From: Spirochaetae bacterium HGW-Spirochaetae-1
Lineage (GTDB): Bacteria; Spirochaetota; UBA4802; UBA5550
DNA: 64,000 bases
Direction: 5' to 3'
NCBI GenBank assembly: GCA_002839375.1
Contig: PGXY01000008.1
Coordinates: forward strand, 1-64,000
Under the pieces are notes generated by a model that was not told the origin of the DNA, searched no databases, and saw nothing but the letters and a program-made list of their open reading frames with translations. Below are positions 35,329 to 43,952 of this stretch, one piece after another. How positions within the stretch are numbered: position 1 is the stretch's first letter; every line of letters begins with the position of its first letter. Both the position numbers and the translations under genes were made by a program.

Positions 35329-35742
35329 TCATTTCACGCTGATTCGTGAAGCGCTGTCCCTGCTTTTCCGCCGGTCGCGAAGATTCAGATGAAGAGTCAG
35401 AGTCAGGGCCGTGATGAATACCCCCAGCGTGGCCCTGTCCACCAGGTCCGGGTCGAGCCACCGGCCGCTGATTTCATGAATGAGGAAGTGTATGTAGGAG
35501 TAAGAGGCTATGGGGTTGTGCAGAGCCTCCCGGACCTGCCAGTGCCAGTCCGTGCAGAAGCAGTATCCCCATCCGTACCAGATGCCCAGAATGAACCATG
35601 ACATGGCCGTGAGGCCCATGGTGACGAGGTGAATTTTACGGGTCTTTCGCCATATCCATCCGAAAATGTTGAAGAGAGTGAAGACCGTATGAAAAAGAAG
35701 GAAAAAACGGTCCAGGATGGTGAGTAGTCCTGCTGGTATCAT
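35329..35742 (-). CDS. DUF2784-like membrane protein
   Basis: 137 residues with about four membrane helices. FFLLFHTVFTLFNIFGWIWR, the WH pair and a cysteine-containing loop (YCFCTDWHWQVREAL) match the general pattern of DUF2784 proteins (a helix with H, then a cysteine and leucine-rich loop). The family function is unknown. Its stop is followed by about 170 bases without a gene, and the diguanylate cyclase gene lies 57 bases upstream on the same strand. Confidence 0.6.
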   Translation of the reverse strand: MIPAGLLTILDRFFLLFHTVFTLFNIFGWIWRKTRKIHLVTMGLTAMSWFILGIWYGWGYCFCTDWHWQVREALHNPIASYSYIHFLIHEISGRWLDPDLVDRATLGVFITALTLTLHLNLRDRRKSRDSASRISVK

Positions 35743-35799
35743 TCCTGCGATTCCTCCGGGACTGGTGACGATGGCCGGTTGCCCGGTTCTCCGGGGTGA

Positions 35800-36882
35800 T
35801 CAATCCATTCTGATGAGCATTCCCTCGGCATTGTAGCCGTAGATATCGCCGGTGCGTGTTTCCTTGGAGGCGTACATGGCCGTATCGGCCTGGACAATGA
35901 GTTCCTCGTGCGTCATTGCCGTGTTGGGGCTGGGATAGGTGGCGATACCGATGGAGAGGGTTACATCCTTTACATCATTGTTGATATTTTCTTCTCCCAC
36001 GATATCGGCCAGCTTTATTTTTTTTATCACGTCGCGGATTCTTCTGGCCACGACCAGGGCGCTGCGGTGGTTCGTTTCAGGGAGGAAAATGGAAAATTCA
36101 TCACCGCCGAATCGCGCCGCGATATCATAGGGGCGGATGATATACTTCACCGATTCGAAATTATTCTCCAGGACCTTGTAGAGGTTTTCATCGATGAAGG
36201 AGCCCGATATTTTTTTCAGGACCTGATCGCCCACGAGGTGGCTGTAAGTATCGTTGATGTATTTGAAATTGTCGCCGTCGAGGAAAAGAAGGGAAATGCA
36301 GGATATATTCATGTCGTCGTTGCACTCCCTGACGATGTTGTCCACTTCCTGGTTTTTACGCTTGACCCGTTCAAATTCCGATTTCAGTCTTTCGATAAAG
36401 GTACTTTTATTAAGCAGGCCCGTTAATCCGTCAAATCCCGTCATCTGGAAAGTCGTGGCGTTGCGAACAATGGCCGAAAGAGACTTGCTCCTGAGCGGCT
36501 TTGTAAGAAAATAGTACGCCCCTATATCCAGAACGGTTTCCGAGAGTTCTTCGTCGTCTTCATGTCCCGTTATGGCGATGATGGGTGCGTCAATTTTAAA
36601 ATCGTTTTTCAGGCGTTCAAGGGTTTTCAGCCCATTGTGGGGGTCTGGTTTTTCGCCCTGGGAAAGGGGCAGGGACAGGTCCAGGAGGATGGTGTCCCAG
36701 TAGGTTTTTTTAATCAGGCCCAGGGCTGATTCAACACATGAGGCCGATTCGATGTAGTATCGGGGATTGGAATCCTTCAGTATCTTGGTTATTATTTTTA
36801 CAACTTTGCTGTCATCGTCAATAATGAGGATATTGAAGTCTCTCCTCGTTTTGTCATACTCCCGAAATTGATCACTCTGCAT
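35800..36882 (-). CDS. Response regulator with GGDEF diguanylate cyclase output
   Basis: 360 residues. The receiver domain (about 15-135) has the acidic pair in IIDDDSK, the phospho-acceptor aspartate in ILLDLSLP, the threonine in IAITGHEDD and the lysine in FLTKPL. The GGDEF domain (about 165-355) has an intact active site (ARFGGDEFSIFLPE) and the inhibitory RxxD site (RPYD) five residues before it, so product inhibition by c-di-GMP is expected. It makes cyclic di-GMP from GTP on phosphorylation; the sensor kinase is not in the window. An insertion of about 25 residues (VDNIVRECNDDMNIS) lies early in the GGDEF domain. A PilZ-like domain is found in the protein at 50833-52827. Confidence 0.95.
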   Translation of the reverse strand: MQSDQFREYDKTRRDFNILIIDDDSKVVKIITKILKDSNPRYYIESASCVESALGLIKKTYWDTILLDLSLPLSQGEKPDPHNGLKTLERLKNDFKIDAPIIAITGHEDDEELSETVLDIGAYYFLTKPLRSKSLSAIVRNATTFQMTGFDGLTGLLNKSTFIERLKSEFERVKRKNQEVDNIVRECNDDMNISCISLLFLDGDNFKYINDTYSHLVGDQVLKKISGSFIDENLYKVLENNFESVKYIIRPYDIAARFGGDEFSIFLPETNHRSALVVARRIRDVIKKIKLADIVGEENINNDVKDVTLSIGIATYPSPNTAMTHEELIVQADTAMYASKETRTGDIYGYNAEGMLIRMD

Positions 36883-36911
36883 AGTATTCCTGAATTCCCG
36901 GTTTAAGTTTA

Positions 36912-36941
36912 TATATACACCAGACCCATACTTCCTGTCAA
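36912..36941 (-). promoter_or_regulatory. Promoter of the diguanylate cyclase gene
   Basis: On the minus strand: TTGACA (36941-36936), 18 bases, TATATA (36917-36912). The rest of the 372-base gap 36883-37254 is A/T-rich with long A runs; a TATAAG at 37215-37220 may serve the GerMN gene, without a good -35. Confidence 0.55.
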
Positions 36942-37254
36942 GAGTGTATCAAATATCCCAAAAAAAAGATAAAAAGTCAAGACAATTTAATACAGTCTAA
37001 AAAATGAAATTGGGTATGCAATATTTTATATTTGTATATATTAAAGGATTCTGGTTAATAATTAAATAAAAAAGTAGAAAAATAAGAAAACATTAATAAA
37101 AACATCCAGACATGAAAAGGTGTTGAAAAAAGCAGATGCATGGGGAAAAAGAACACATAGAAAGATTTTTCCGTACAGGTTATTATTGTTTTATGGTCCT
37201 GCAATGTATCCGGGACTATAAGGTTTTATCAGGAAGTTTACAAGAGGCGGCATC

Positions 37255-38064
37255 ATGGCGGTAAAAAAAACAGGAACAAAAAAAGGCAAGGCAAAGGGGG
37301 CCGGGGGCGGGAAGGGCAAACCGGCTTCACAGAAGAAGGCCCCGAAAAAAACGGCGTCCACGGCAGGGTCCCGGGGAGTAAAACCCGCAGCGAAAGGGGG
37401 TGGGCCCGGCAATACGGCCTTCTACGTCCTGGTGATCATGATCCTGGCTACTATTGTGGTACTCCTTTCGGGGAATTATATAAAAGAAGTACCCCGTCTC
37501 TGGGAAAGGGTAAAGAATGAGATGGCTTCAGATAAGGACAAAGTCCCGGAGAAAAAAGACGATCATAATAAAGAAATACAAAAAGCGGCGGAGGACCTGA
37601 AAAAAGAACCGGAAACGACAAAGATAGATGATGGAGTGCCGGTGAAGAGAGAGATCGATGCGAGGATCTACTTCGTCAGGTTCAATGACGCCACGGAGAA
37701 AACCTTTCTCTCATCGGTACGGCGAAGAGTCCGGGAGGATAAGAAAGTAGAGGATGCCCTGAAACTTCTTATCAAAGGGACCAGCGGCGAAGAGAAGAAA
37801 AAGGGATATCTCTCGGCGATACCGGAGAGTCTCAGGATCAATGATGTCAAAATAAGAAACAGGACCGCGGAGATAGATTTCAACAGCGCCATCGAATACG
37901 GTGCCACGGGAACCATCCTGGTGAACAGGATAGATCAGATCGTGTACACGGCCACGCAGTTTGAAGACATTGACAGCGTGGTTATCAAGATAAACGGCAG
38001 AAGGCAGAAGACCCTGGGTGCCGACGGCATTGCCATTGACGGCCCCCTGCACAGGAGTAAGTGA
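37255..38064 (+). CDS. GerMN-domain membrane protein with histone-H1-like N terminus
   Basis: 269 residues. The first 52 residues are almost only Lys, Gly, Ala, Pro and Thr (like a histone H1 tail). A membrane helix spans about 55-76, followed by a charged linker and a GerMN domain from about 130 (ARIYFVRFNDATEK, VEDALKLLIKGTSGEEKKKG and TGTILVNRIDQIVYTATQF). GerMN domains occur in spore germination protein GerM and in proteins of non-spore-formers such as leptospires. They are thought to bind cell-wall or envelope components. The basic tail lies in the cytoplasm and could touch nucleic acid or acidic lipid. GAGG precedes the start. The next gene starts four bases after the stop. Confidence 0.85.
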   Translation: MAVKKTGTKKGKAKGAGGGKGKPASQKKAPKKTASTAGSRGVKPAAKGGGPGNTAFYVLVIMILATIVVLLSGNYIKEVPRLWERVKNEMASDKDKVPEKKDDHNKEIQKAAEDLKKEPETTKIDDGVPVKREIDARIYFVRFNDATEKTFLSSVRRRVREDKKVEDALKLLIKGTSGEEKKKGYLSAIPESLRINDVKIRNRTAEIDFNSAIEYGATGTILVNRIDQIVYTATQFEDIDSVVIKINGRRQKTLGADGIAIDGPLHRSK

Positions 38065-38068
38065 GATT

Positions 38069-38590
38069 ATGCTGGAGATAGAGATAAAGTCGCCCTGCGA
38101 CGGCCATGAGAAAATCATGGCCCGGCTTGCGGACATGGGGGCCCTTTTGACGACGACCAGGACCGAGGAGGATCTCTACTTCAATCATCCGGCCCGGGAT
38201 TTCCGTGAGACCGACGAAGCTCTGCGCATCCGCCGGATCGATGCCGATTCTATCGTCACCTACAAGGGGCCGAAGCTTTCGGGTCGCGCCAAGACGCGTC
38301 TCGAGGTGGAGACCGCCGTGGAGAGCTTTCAGTCCATGCGTGACATCCTGGAACACCTGGGATTTGTCAGTTCAGGGTCGGTTCTCAAGGAGCGGAAAAT
38401 TTATCATCTCAAAGACGTGGAGGTGTGCCTGGACTCGGTGCAGGGCCTGGGGACATTCGTTGAACTGGAAAAGATGGGTGAGGACCGGGAAAGGATCGAG
38501 GATGAACTCTTCGGACTGGCGGCGCGCCTGGGACTGGAGAGCTTCGAGCGGCGGTCCTATCTGGAGATGGTGCTCGAGGCCGGCAAATGA
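38069..38590 (+). CDS. cyaB: CYTH-domain protein (class IV adenylate cyclase CyaB / triphosphatase type)
   Basis: 173 residues starting at the ATG at 38069, directly behind GGAG at the end of the GerMN gene. The ExExK signature is complete (EIEIKSP). Further basic and acidic tunnel residues are in LRIRRIDAD, VTYKGPKL, RLEVETAVE, KERKIYHL and FVELEKMG. CYTH proteins act on triphosphates: class IV cyclases make cAMP from ATP, while close relatives hydrolyse thiamine triphosphate or tripolyphosphate. The sequence alone does not decide between these. If cAMP is made, the cyclic-nucleotide-binding protein at 50833-52827 would be a candidate receiver. Confidence 0.85.
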   Translation: MLEIEIKSPCDGHEKIMARLADMGALLTTTRTEEDLYFNHPARDFRETDEALRIRRIDADSIVTYKGPKLSGRAKTRLEVETAVESFQSMRDILEHLGFVSSGSVLKERKIYHLKDVEVCLDSVQGLGTFVELEKMGEDRERIEDELFGLAARLGLESFERRSYLEMVLEAGK

Positions 38591-38741
38591 TTCCTGTAAA
38601 CTGAGCCGCGGCTTGCGGGATAAGTTAAGGTGATGATCATTGCAGTTCTTTAAGCCGTGTCATGTGAAGCGCTTTAACCCAATAGCAGCCAATGCCGATG
38701 ATTACATGATACTAATGTGCCCACACGGGAACAGCCAAAAC

Positions 38742-40244
38742 TTACTTGTTAGAGGTTTTCTTATGATATACTGCTAAGGCTAAAAGGACAAAGAATCCTG
38801 CTAAACCGATCCAGCCAAAAAGATCGCCGATACGACTATAGAGAGTATTTACACCTTTGGAAGGCACATCAGTAAACATAATCCTTGAATCTGATCTAAA
38901 GTAATCCTGCGATGAGAGGAGGCGTCCCTGATAATCCACAGCTATCGACAAACCATGTCCCGTGCACCTCACGAATGAAAAACCGTTTTCCGCGGCCCGG
39001 AATGTAAATCTCCAGGCATTTACCGGGGAGATTCTTTCCCAGTCCAGAGACGGGTTCAGCATGATGTCAACTCCCCGAGCAGCGCGGCGAATGAAATCGT
39101 GAAACAGTCCATCATAACAGATGACAGCGGCAATGGTCCCATAGGGTGTTTTGACTACCGGCACAGGATCATTGCTTGCTTTGAAAAGGACAGTTTCCAG
39201 CATGGGCACAAGATGCCTCTTGCGATAACGCGCGACTACGGTTCCGGACGGTTCTATTATATAGAGCACATTCTCCGCCATTTCCCGCATATCCGGATCG
39301 ACAACAGCCATGCACATGACAAGATAAACCCTGAAATCACGGGCAAGATTACAATATGTTTTGATCAAATTTTTTTCCTGATCGTATTCGACAATCGTGG
39401 CCAATTCATTCCACATTATTATATTTGCTCCGGCCATTGCCGCTTTTCGTGTTGCATCGTGGAGCTCTTTATTCGTTTTGTCTATCCTGTTCTTTATGGC
39501 ATTGATGATATGCTGAGGCGGTCTTTCCCGGGCGGTCACAGAGGGCATTATATCCCTGAGTATGGACGCATCTATAGTCGAGGTTATTGAGGCGATCTTG
39601 ATTGTCGATGCCGATGGCGGAAAAAAACTCAACCGGGCACCTCCGAAAAGAAGCACCGTGATTATCAATCCGGCATACACTGCAGGAACGCCTTGCATGA
39701 TCGCAGGATTAAATTTACGCTCCCATAACAGGTTTATAATCGGTCCAGGCCAGGTGACCAGGAAGAGCAGTCCCCACTGTCCGGTAATCGGTAATAGCTG
39801 CTGGAAAGGCAGTAAACCATAGAACTTTTCAAGAAATATTCCGCCACCGGGAGATCCCAGCATATAATAGTTAATTGTCTCCACAGCTATTGAGGCCAGG
39901 GGGAATACCAGGGTGGTAGGGATACCCTTCAGGCGTGTAGACATCAAACGATCTGCCAGATATGGTGTCAGGTGAATTGGCATGAATTGCAGGGTAATAA
40001 GCAGGTCAATATAGAATGGATATGGGGGAAAGGGTATCATTCTCTGCCAGATGCTTATAAGGCATGCACTGTAGCTGATCAATAGGACTATCAATAAACC
40101 GGGTAAAGGTTTCATCGAACGTGTGAAGCGGATTAAAAAAACCGGAGCGAGCCATAATGCAATGGATACCGGGGGATTCCACCAGCAAAGCAACAATAGT
40201 ATGCCGCCAATAATAAGATACATGTAGTTGACGGCTTTTTTCAT
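38742..40244 (-). CDS. Apolipoprotein N-acyltransferase-like protein (Lnt family)
   Basis: About 500 residues from the ATG at 40244 (start uncertain; in-frame starts exist up to 40328 and none has a good ribosome site). The N-terminal 200 residues hold six hydrophobic helices. The C-terminal half is a nitrilase-like domain with the Glu-Lys-Cys triad recognisable in MWNELAT, YRKRHLVPMLE and AVICYDGLF, and a last helix GWIGLAGFFVLLALAVY. Lnt adds the third acyl chain to lipoproteins in the inner membrane. Two spots differ from standard Lnt (WNEL for WPET, CYDG for CYE), so a related transferase is possible. Base composition is somewhat lower in GC than in neighbouring genes. Confidence 0.75.
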   Translation of the reverse strand: MKKAVNYMYLIIGGILLLLCWWNPPVSIALWLAPVFLIRFTRSMKPLPGLLIVLLISYSACLISIWQRMIPFPPYPFYIDLLITLQFMPIHLTPYLADRLMSTRLKGIPTTLVFPLASIAVETINYYMLGSPGGGIFLEKFYGLLPFQQLLPITGQWGLLFLVTWPGPIINLLWERKFNPAIMQGVPAVYAGLIITVLLFGGARLSFFPPSASTIKIASITSTIDASILRDIMPSVTARERPPQHIINAIKNRIDKTNKELHDATRKAAMAGANIIMWNELATIVEYDQEKNLIKTYCNLARDFRVYLVMCMAVVDPDMREMAENVLYIIEPSGTVVARYRKRHLVPMLETVLFKASNDPVPVVKTPYGTIAAVICYDGLFHDFIRRAARGVDIMLNPSLDWERISPVNAWRFTFRAAENGFSFVRCTGHGLSIAVDYQGRLLSSQDYFRSDSRIMFTDVPSKGVNTLYSRIGDLFGWIGLAGFFVLLALAVYHKKTSNK

Positions 40245-40384
40245 TTTGACATCATTTTTCGAGGTGCCCATAAAAAAGTTTTTCATGCATTTATTCATCA
40301 TTAAGCAGCACACGGATGCACTGATCAATCAACAAAGAGTCGGCATACCGTTTCATATAACTATTTTTTATCCGACTCAAAGCC

Positions 40385-40570
40385 CTAATCCTTCCCACCA
40401 CACCTTTTGTATCCCGAAACCCGCAGCTGCGGATCAACATTGGGATTGTAACTTTCCGAATCGCTGTAAATAACATTGCCGCTTTGATCGACCCAGCGAT
40501 ACCGGTAATCGGTACTGTCCTGTTCCGTTTTGCCGCTGTAGGGATTGACATAGTCGGCCCGGCCTGTCAA
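40385..40570 (-). pseudogene. C-terminal fragment of an unknown protein
   Basis: 61 codons opened only by a TTG, with stop codons immediately upstream in the frame. The sequence (ADYVNPYSGKTEQDSTDYRY, then RWVDQSGNVIYSD and NPNVDPQL) looks like the conserved end of a larger protein, rich in Tyr, Asp and Asn. It stands alone without promoter or ribosome site. I read it as a remnant left by deletion, in the same decayed stretch as 40608-40699. Confidence 0.5.
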
Positions 40571-40607
40571 GCTCTATTATGATACTGATACCGAGAAGGA
40601 TGACTGA

Positions 40608-40699
40608 TCAAATAGTGAACCGTTCCTCTTTCTTTAAAACCGAATTGAGCTTTTTATCCAGGGACCAGATGCGGGCAAGGGCACGGTGAAAAGGGGAAT
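40608..40699 (-). other. Short coding-like remnant next to vapC
   Basis: About 30 codons end in a stop (ALARIWSLDKKLNSVLKKEE near the end) without any start. The composition is protein-like. Too short to identify; possibly another gene scar. Confidence 0.2.
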
Positions 40700-40701
40700 T
40701 T

Positions 40702-41100
40702 TTAGTACAGCATTTCAAACAGTTTTGATGCCGCTGCCTTTTTATCGAACGTAATTGTGCTCTCACAGCCATATTCTTTCGCAATAATGCCTATGAGCAG
40801 GTCCTCAAGTTCTGTTTTTGATTTTCTGCCCGAGTTGATGAGATGATGGACTACGTCTGGATTTTCAAAAATAATGATTTTCATCATGGACATCAGCTCC
40901 AGTGCATTCAGTATTTCCTTTCGCTCATATTCATAGACCGAATCGAGTACGTAGATTGTTTCAAGCAGAACCGTATTGGTAATAAAAAATGATTCTCCCT
41001 TTTTTTCTGTTTTAAGAAACAGCGTCTTAACGGCCTCACCCTGCTTTTTATCATCATTAACCAGAAATCGTATTATGATATTAGTATCAAGAGCTTTCAT
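40702..41100 (-). CDS. vapC: PIN-domain ribonuclease toxin (VapC type)
   Basis: 132 residues. PIN acidic residues are visible in ALDTNIIIRF, in the LLETIYVLDSVY region, in LEDLLIGIIA and in TFDKKAAA. VapC toxins cut RNA, often tRNA or rRNA, and are held inactive by the partner antitoxin. The start overlaps the stop of the antitoxin gene by four bases (ATGA), the standard arrangement. The module lies among gene remnants, as is common for mobile toxin-antitoxin pairs. Confidence 0.92.
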   Translation of the reverse strand: MKALDTNIIIRFLVNDDKKQGEAVKTLFLKTEKKGESFFITNTVLLETIYVLDSVYEYERKEILNALELMSMMKIIIFENPDVVHHLINSGRKSKTELEDLLIGIIAKEYGCESTITFDKKAAASKLFEMLY

Positions 41101-41342
41101 GTGTGGCTTTTTCTCAATCTTTCTTTTATGGATTCGTTCATCTGATCAATGGTAACGGCCTTTTGATTGTCTCTTGAAAGAACACCGAAGACTTCAGTCG
41201 TTTCTTTTGATATGGGAACAAGTGTGATTTCGCCATCCCTGATCTTGAAATCAATTTTATCACCTGTTTTAAGATTTAGTTTATTTCTGACCAGCCTGGG
41301 GATAGTAATCTGACCCTTGCTGGTTATTTTGGAATGAGTCAT
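41097..41342 (-). CDS. vapB: AbrB/MazE-type antitoxin (VapB)
   Basis: 81 residues. The N-terminal swapped-hairpin AbrB DNA-binding domain is clear (SKITSKGQITIPRLVRNKLN, then KTGDKIDF). The C-terminal 35 residues are the toxin-binding tail. GGAGG precedes the start by seven bases. It binds VapC and represses the operon, most likely at the 21-bp palindrome at 41356-41376. Confidence 0.92.
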   Translation of the reverse strand: MTHSKITSKGQITIPRLVRNKLNLKTGDKIDFKIRDGEITLVPISKETTEVFGVLSRDNQKAVTIDQMNESIKERLRKSHT

Positions 41343-41355
41343 AATGGTCCTCCTG

Positions 41356-41382
41356 TTCCTTACCTAAGGTAAGGAAATTATA
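41356..41382 (-). promoter_or_regulatory. VapBC operator and -10 box
   Basis: Perfect 9-bp arms TTCCTTACC and GGTAAGGAA flank TAA (41356-41376). Directly upstream on the minus strand is a perfect TATAAT (41382-41377), so the operator covers the transcription start. A TTGACA exists only six bases from the -10 and cannot be its partner. Confidence 0.75.
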
Positions 41383-41441
41383 GTTGCATGTCAAGGAATA
41401 TTGTATTGATAGTGAAGTAAAAAATGTGGCATGAGGCGGGA

Positions 41442-41507
41442 AATGCCACGGAGTCGGGACGACCAGAGAAACTTTCTTCCTTTGTGTCTCTGTGCCCCCG
41501 TGGCATT
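41442..41507. repeat. REP-like inverted repeat with TTTGTGTCTCTGTG core
   Basis: AATGCCACGG (41442-41451) is repeated inverted as CCGTGGCATT (41498-41507). The loop holds CTTTGTGTCTCTGTGCCCC, a phrase that resembles a widespread intergenic repeat type of environmental bacteria. It may also end transcription of the convergent side. Confidence 0.45.
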
Positions 41508-41541
41508 CTTTTCTTTTTTTAACTCATCCTGTAAGTCCGGT

Positions 41542-43938
41542 TTACCGCAGCGGAAATCCCTTGGCCTTCAGGTCGCCGATGATCTTCTTCTGCATCTTGT
41601 CGATCTCGGCGGGCTCCAGGGTCCGGTCGGGAGCGGCCAGGATTATCCTGAAAGAAATGGATTTCTTCCCTTTTTCGATCTGTGTTCCTTCGTAGATAGT
41701 CAGGACATCGGTTCTTTTGATGTACTGCCTGTTGGCGTTGGCGATGATTTTTGCGATATCTCCGGCATAGACCATACTGTCGGCAATAACGGAAATCTCG
41801 AAAGGGACTTCAGGATATTTCTGCAGTTCTGAGAAAACGGGTACGCTTTTCTCCGCGCCGTAAAGGGCCGTGATGTCCAGGTCGAAGAGGGCGGCCGTAC
41901 CGCTTATCTCCAGAGCCCGGGCTTTGCGGGGGTGCAGTTCGAATATGAGGCCCATAGGCTCGCCGTCCACCGTAACGGACATGGAGCGGCCCGGGTGCGC
42001 GTAGGGAGGCAGGTTTTCACTCTGGGGCGACAGGACCGCGTTCTTCACGGCAAGCATGTCCAGGAGCCCTGTCACGGTGCTTTTGGCCTGATAGAAAAGG
42101 GGCTCGGCCGTCTTCCGGGCATAGATGACGCCCGCGATCTTTGTTCTTTCTTTTATAAGGTCCGGCGATTTCCTGTCGTCCTTGATATAGACGCGGCCCA
42201 TTTCATAGGTGATGCAAGTTTCATGGTAACGCTGGTTCACGTCGATGTTTTTCACGGCATTGGGAATAAGTGACCTGTTCAGGCGGTCGTGTTCACGCGA
42301 CAGGGGATTCTGCAGCCGCAGCTCCCGGTCCTCGTTGATGCCCAGCTTGTTCAGGATATCCTCACCAACGAAGGAATAGCCGCTGGTTTCCGTCATGGAA
42401 AAGTCCCGGCTCAGTATCTGTTTTACCTTTCTTTCGAAAGTCCTGATCCCATTAACCGCCGGAGGGGAGCAGGGTACGTAGGGGGCCTTGGCGATGATAT
42501 TGTCGTAGCCGTATATCCGTCCCACTTCCTCCACGATGTCGGCCGGTATGGACACGTCTTTCGTGGCGCGGTAGGGCGGCACTATAATGGAAAGCGACGC
42601 TCCATCCTGCTTCACCTGGAAGGCCAGGGAGGTGAGAATTTCCATGATCCTTGCGTCGGCGATGTCGTTTCCCAGTTTCTCCCGTATGTAATCCATGGTC
42701 ATTTCGATGGTGACGGTCTTCTGTGGCACCGGGTAGGCATCGATGATTTCGGTCATGGCCTCGGCTTCGGGGAGGCATTGTTTTATCAGGTCGTAGCAGC
42801 GGATGAGCGCCGACGGCGTGATTTCCGGCGACAGCGATTTTTCGAAGCGGATGGCCGCTTCCGTGCGGTTGTTGTGCTTCTGGGCCGTTTTGCGGATGAG
42901 GACGGGACTGAAATTGGCCGCTTCCAGAACAATTTCCGTGGTGCCGTCTTCTATCTCGCTGTTGCCGCCGCCCATGACGCCAGCCAGGGCGATGGGGACA
43001 CCCGTGTCGGCTATGACAATATCATCCTCGAAGAGGGCGTGCTCCTTGCCGTCCAGGGTCATGATGGTTTCGTTTTTTCCCGCCAGGCGCACGATGATCT
43101 CGTTGCCTCGCAGTTTTTTCCGGTCGAAGGCGTGCATGGGTTCGCCCAGTTCCGCCATGACATAGTTGGTGACGTCAACGATGTTGTTTATGGGCCGCAT
43201 GCCGATGCTGGTCACCATGGCCTTGAGCCATTCCGGCGACGGGCCGATCTTGATGTTTTTTACGGCAAGGCCGCTGTATCGCGGGCAGGCCTCGGGGTCT
43301 TTTATGGTCACCTTCAGGTCTGCGGTGTTTTTAAAGGTTTTGGCCAGGGAATGGTCCACGGGGTCCTTTACGGGTCTTCCCAGGAGAGCCCCTATCTCGC
43401 GGGCGAAGCCCACATGGCTCCACAGGTCGGGGCGGTGCGTTATTGATTTATTGTCGATTTCAAAGCGGATATCGACCCACTCGCCGTAGAGCTCGCTCAT
43501 GGCAACGCCGGTTTTCGTGTTTTCCGGAAGAATCATGATGCCCGAATGGTCGTCGGAGAGACCCATTTCCTTTTCCGAGCAGAGCATGCCCGACGACTCC
43601 TCGCCGCGGATTTTGCTTTTTTTCACCGTGAATTCTTCGTTGAATTTTGTTCCCACCGTGGCCAGGGGGACAATATCGCCCTTTTTGTGATTGGGGGCCC
43701 CGCATACGACACGCAGATTTTCGCCGCCCGCTTCCAGGTCCACCAGGGTGAGTTTGTCGGCATTGGGATGGGGTTTCACGTCGAGTATTTTCGCCGTGAT
43801 GATGGTTTTCAGGTGCTGGTTCATGTATTCAATAGAATCTATCTCCGCCGTTGACATGGTTATTTTCAGCGCCAGTTCCCCGGGATCGACCCCGTCGAGA
43901 TTCACCATTTTTGATATTATATTCCATGATAACCACAT
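41542..43938 (-). CDS. pheT: Phenylalanyl-tRNA synthetase beta subunit
   Basis: 798 residues from the ATG at 43938, which has GGGAG nine bases before it and gives the normal length; the open frame extends further upstream over pheS but this is not used. Domains in order: start helix MWLSWNIISKMVNL, the tRNA-binding OB fold (40-150, VCGAPNHKKGDIVPLATVGT), the editing B3/4 domain (about 200-390), B5 (about 400-470), the core (PYRATKDVSIPADIVEEVGR, IYGYD) and the C-terminal anticodon-binding fold (PVFSELQKYPEVPFEISVIA). With PheS it charges tRNA-Phe as a heterotetramer. It starts 14 bases after pheS. Confidence 0.97.
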   Translation of the reverse strand: MWLSWNIISKMVNLDGVDPGELALKITMSTAEIDSIEYMNQHLKTIITAKILDVKPHPNADKLTLVDLEAGGENLRVVCGAPNHKKGDIVPLATVGTKFNEEFTVKKSKIRGEESSGMLCSEKEMGLSDDHSGIMILPENTKTGVAMSELYGEWVDIRFEIDNKSITHRPDLWSHVGFAREIGALLGRPVKDPVDHSLAKTFKNTADLKVTIKDPEACPRYSGLAVKNIKIGPSPEWLKAMVTSIGMRPINNIVDVTNYVMAELGEPMHAFDRKKLRGNEIIVRLAGKNETIMTLDGKEHALFEDDIVIADTGVPIALAGVMGGGNSEIEDGTTEIVLEAANFSPVLIRKTAQKHNNRTEAAIRFEKSLSPEITPSALIRCYDLIKQCLPEAEAMTEIIDAYPVPQKTVTIEMTMDYIREKLGNDIADARIMEILTSLAFQVKQDGASLSIIVPPYRATKDVSIPADIVEEVGRIYGYDNIIAKAPYVPCSPPAVNGIRTFERKVKQILSRDFSMTETSGYSFVGEDILNKLGINEDRELRLQNPLSREHDRLNRSLIPNAVKNIDVNQRYHETCITYEMGRVYIKDDRKSPDLIKERTKIAGVIYARKTAEPLFYQAKSTVTGLLDMLAVKNAVLSPQSENLPPYAHPGRSMSVTVDGEPMGLIFELHPRKARALEISGTAALFDLDITALYGAEKSVPVFSELQKYPEVPFEISVIADSMVYAGDIAKIIANANRQYIKRTDVLTIYEGTQIEKGKKSISFRIILAAPDRTLEPAEIDKMQKKIIGDLKAKGFPLR

Positions 43939-43952
43939 AATCGTACTCCCTG

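Noticed and set aside
40291-40551. 86-residue minus-strand frame near the Lnt-like gene
   Set aside because: It competes with the more protein-like remnant at 40385-40570 in another frame and has no ribosome site.
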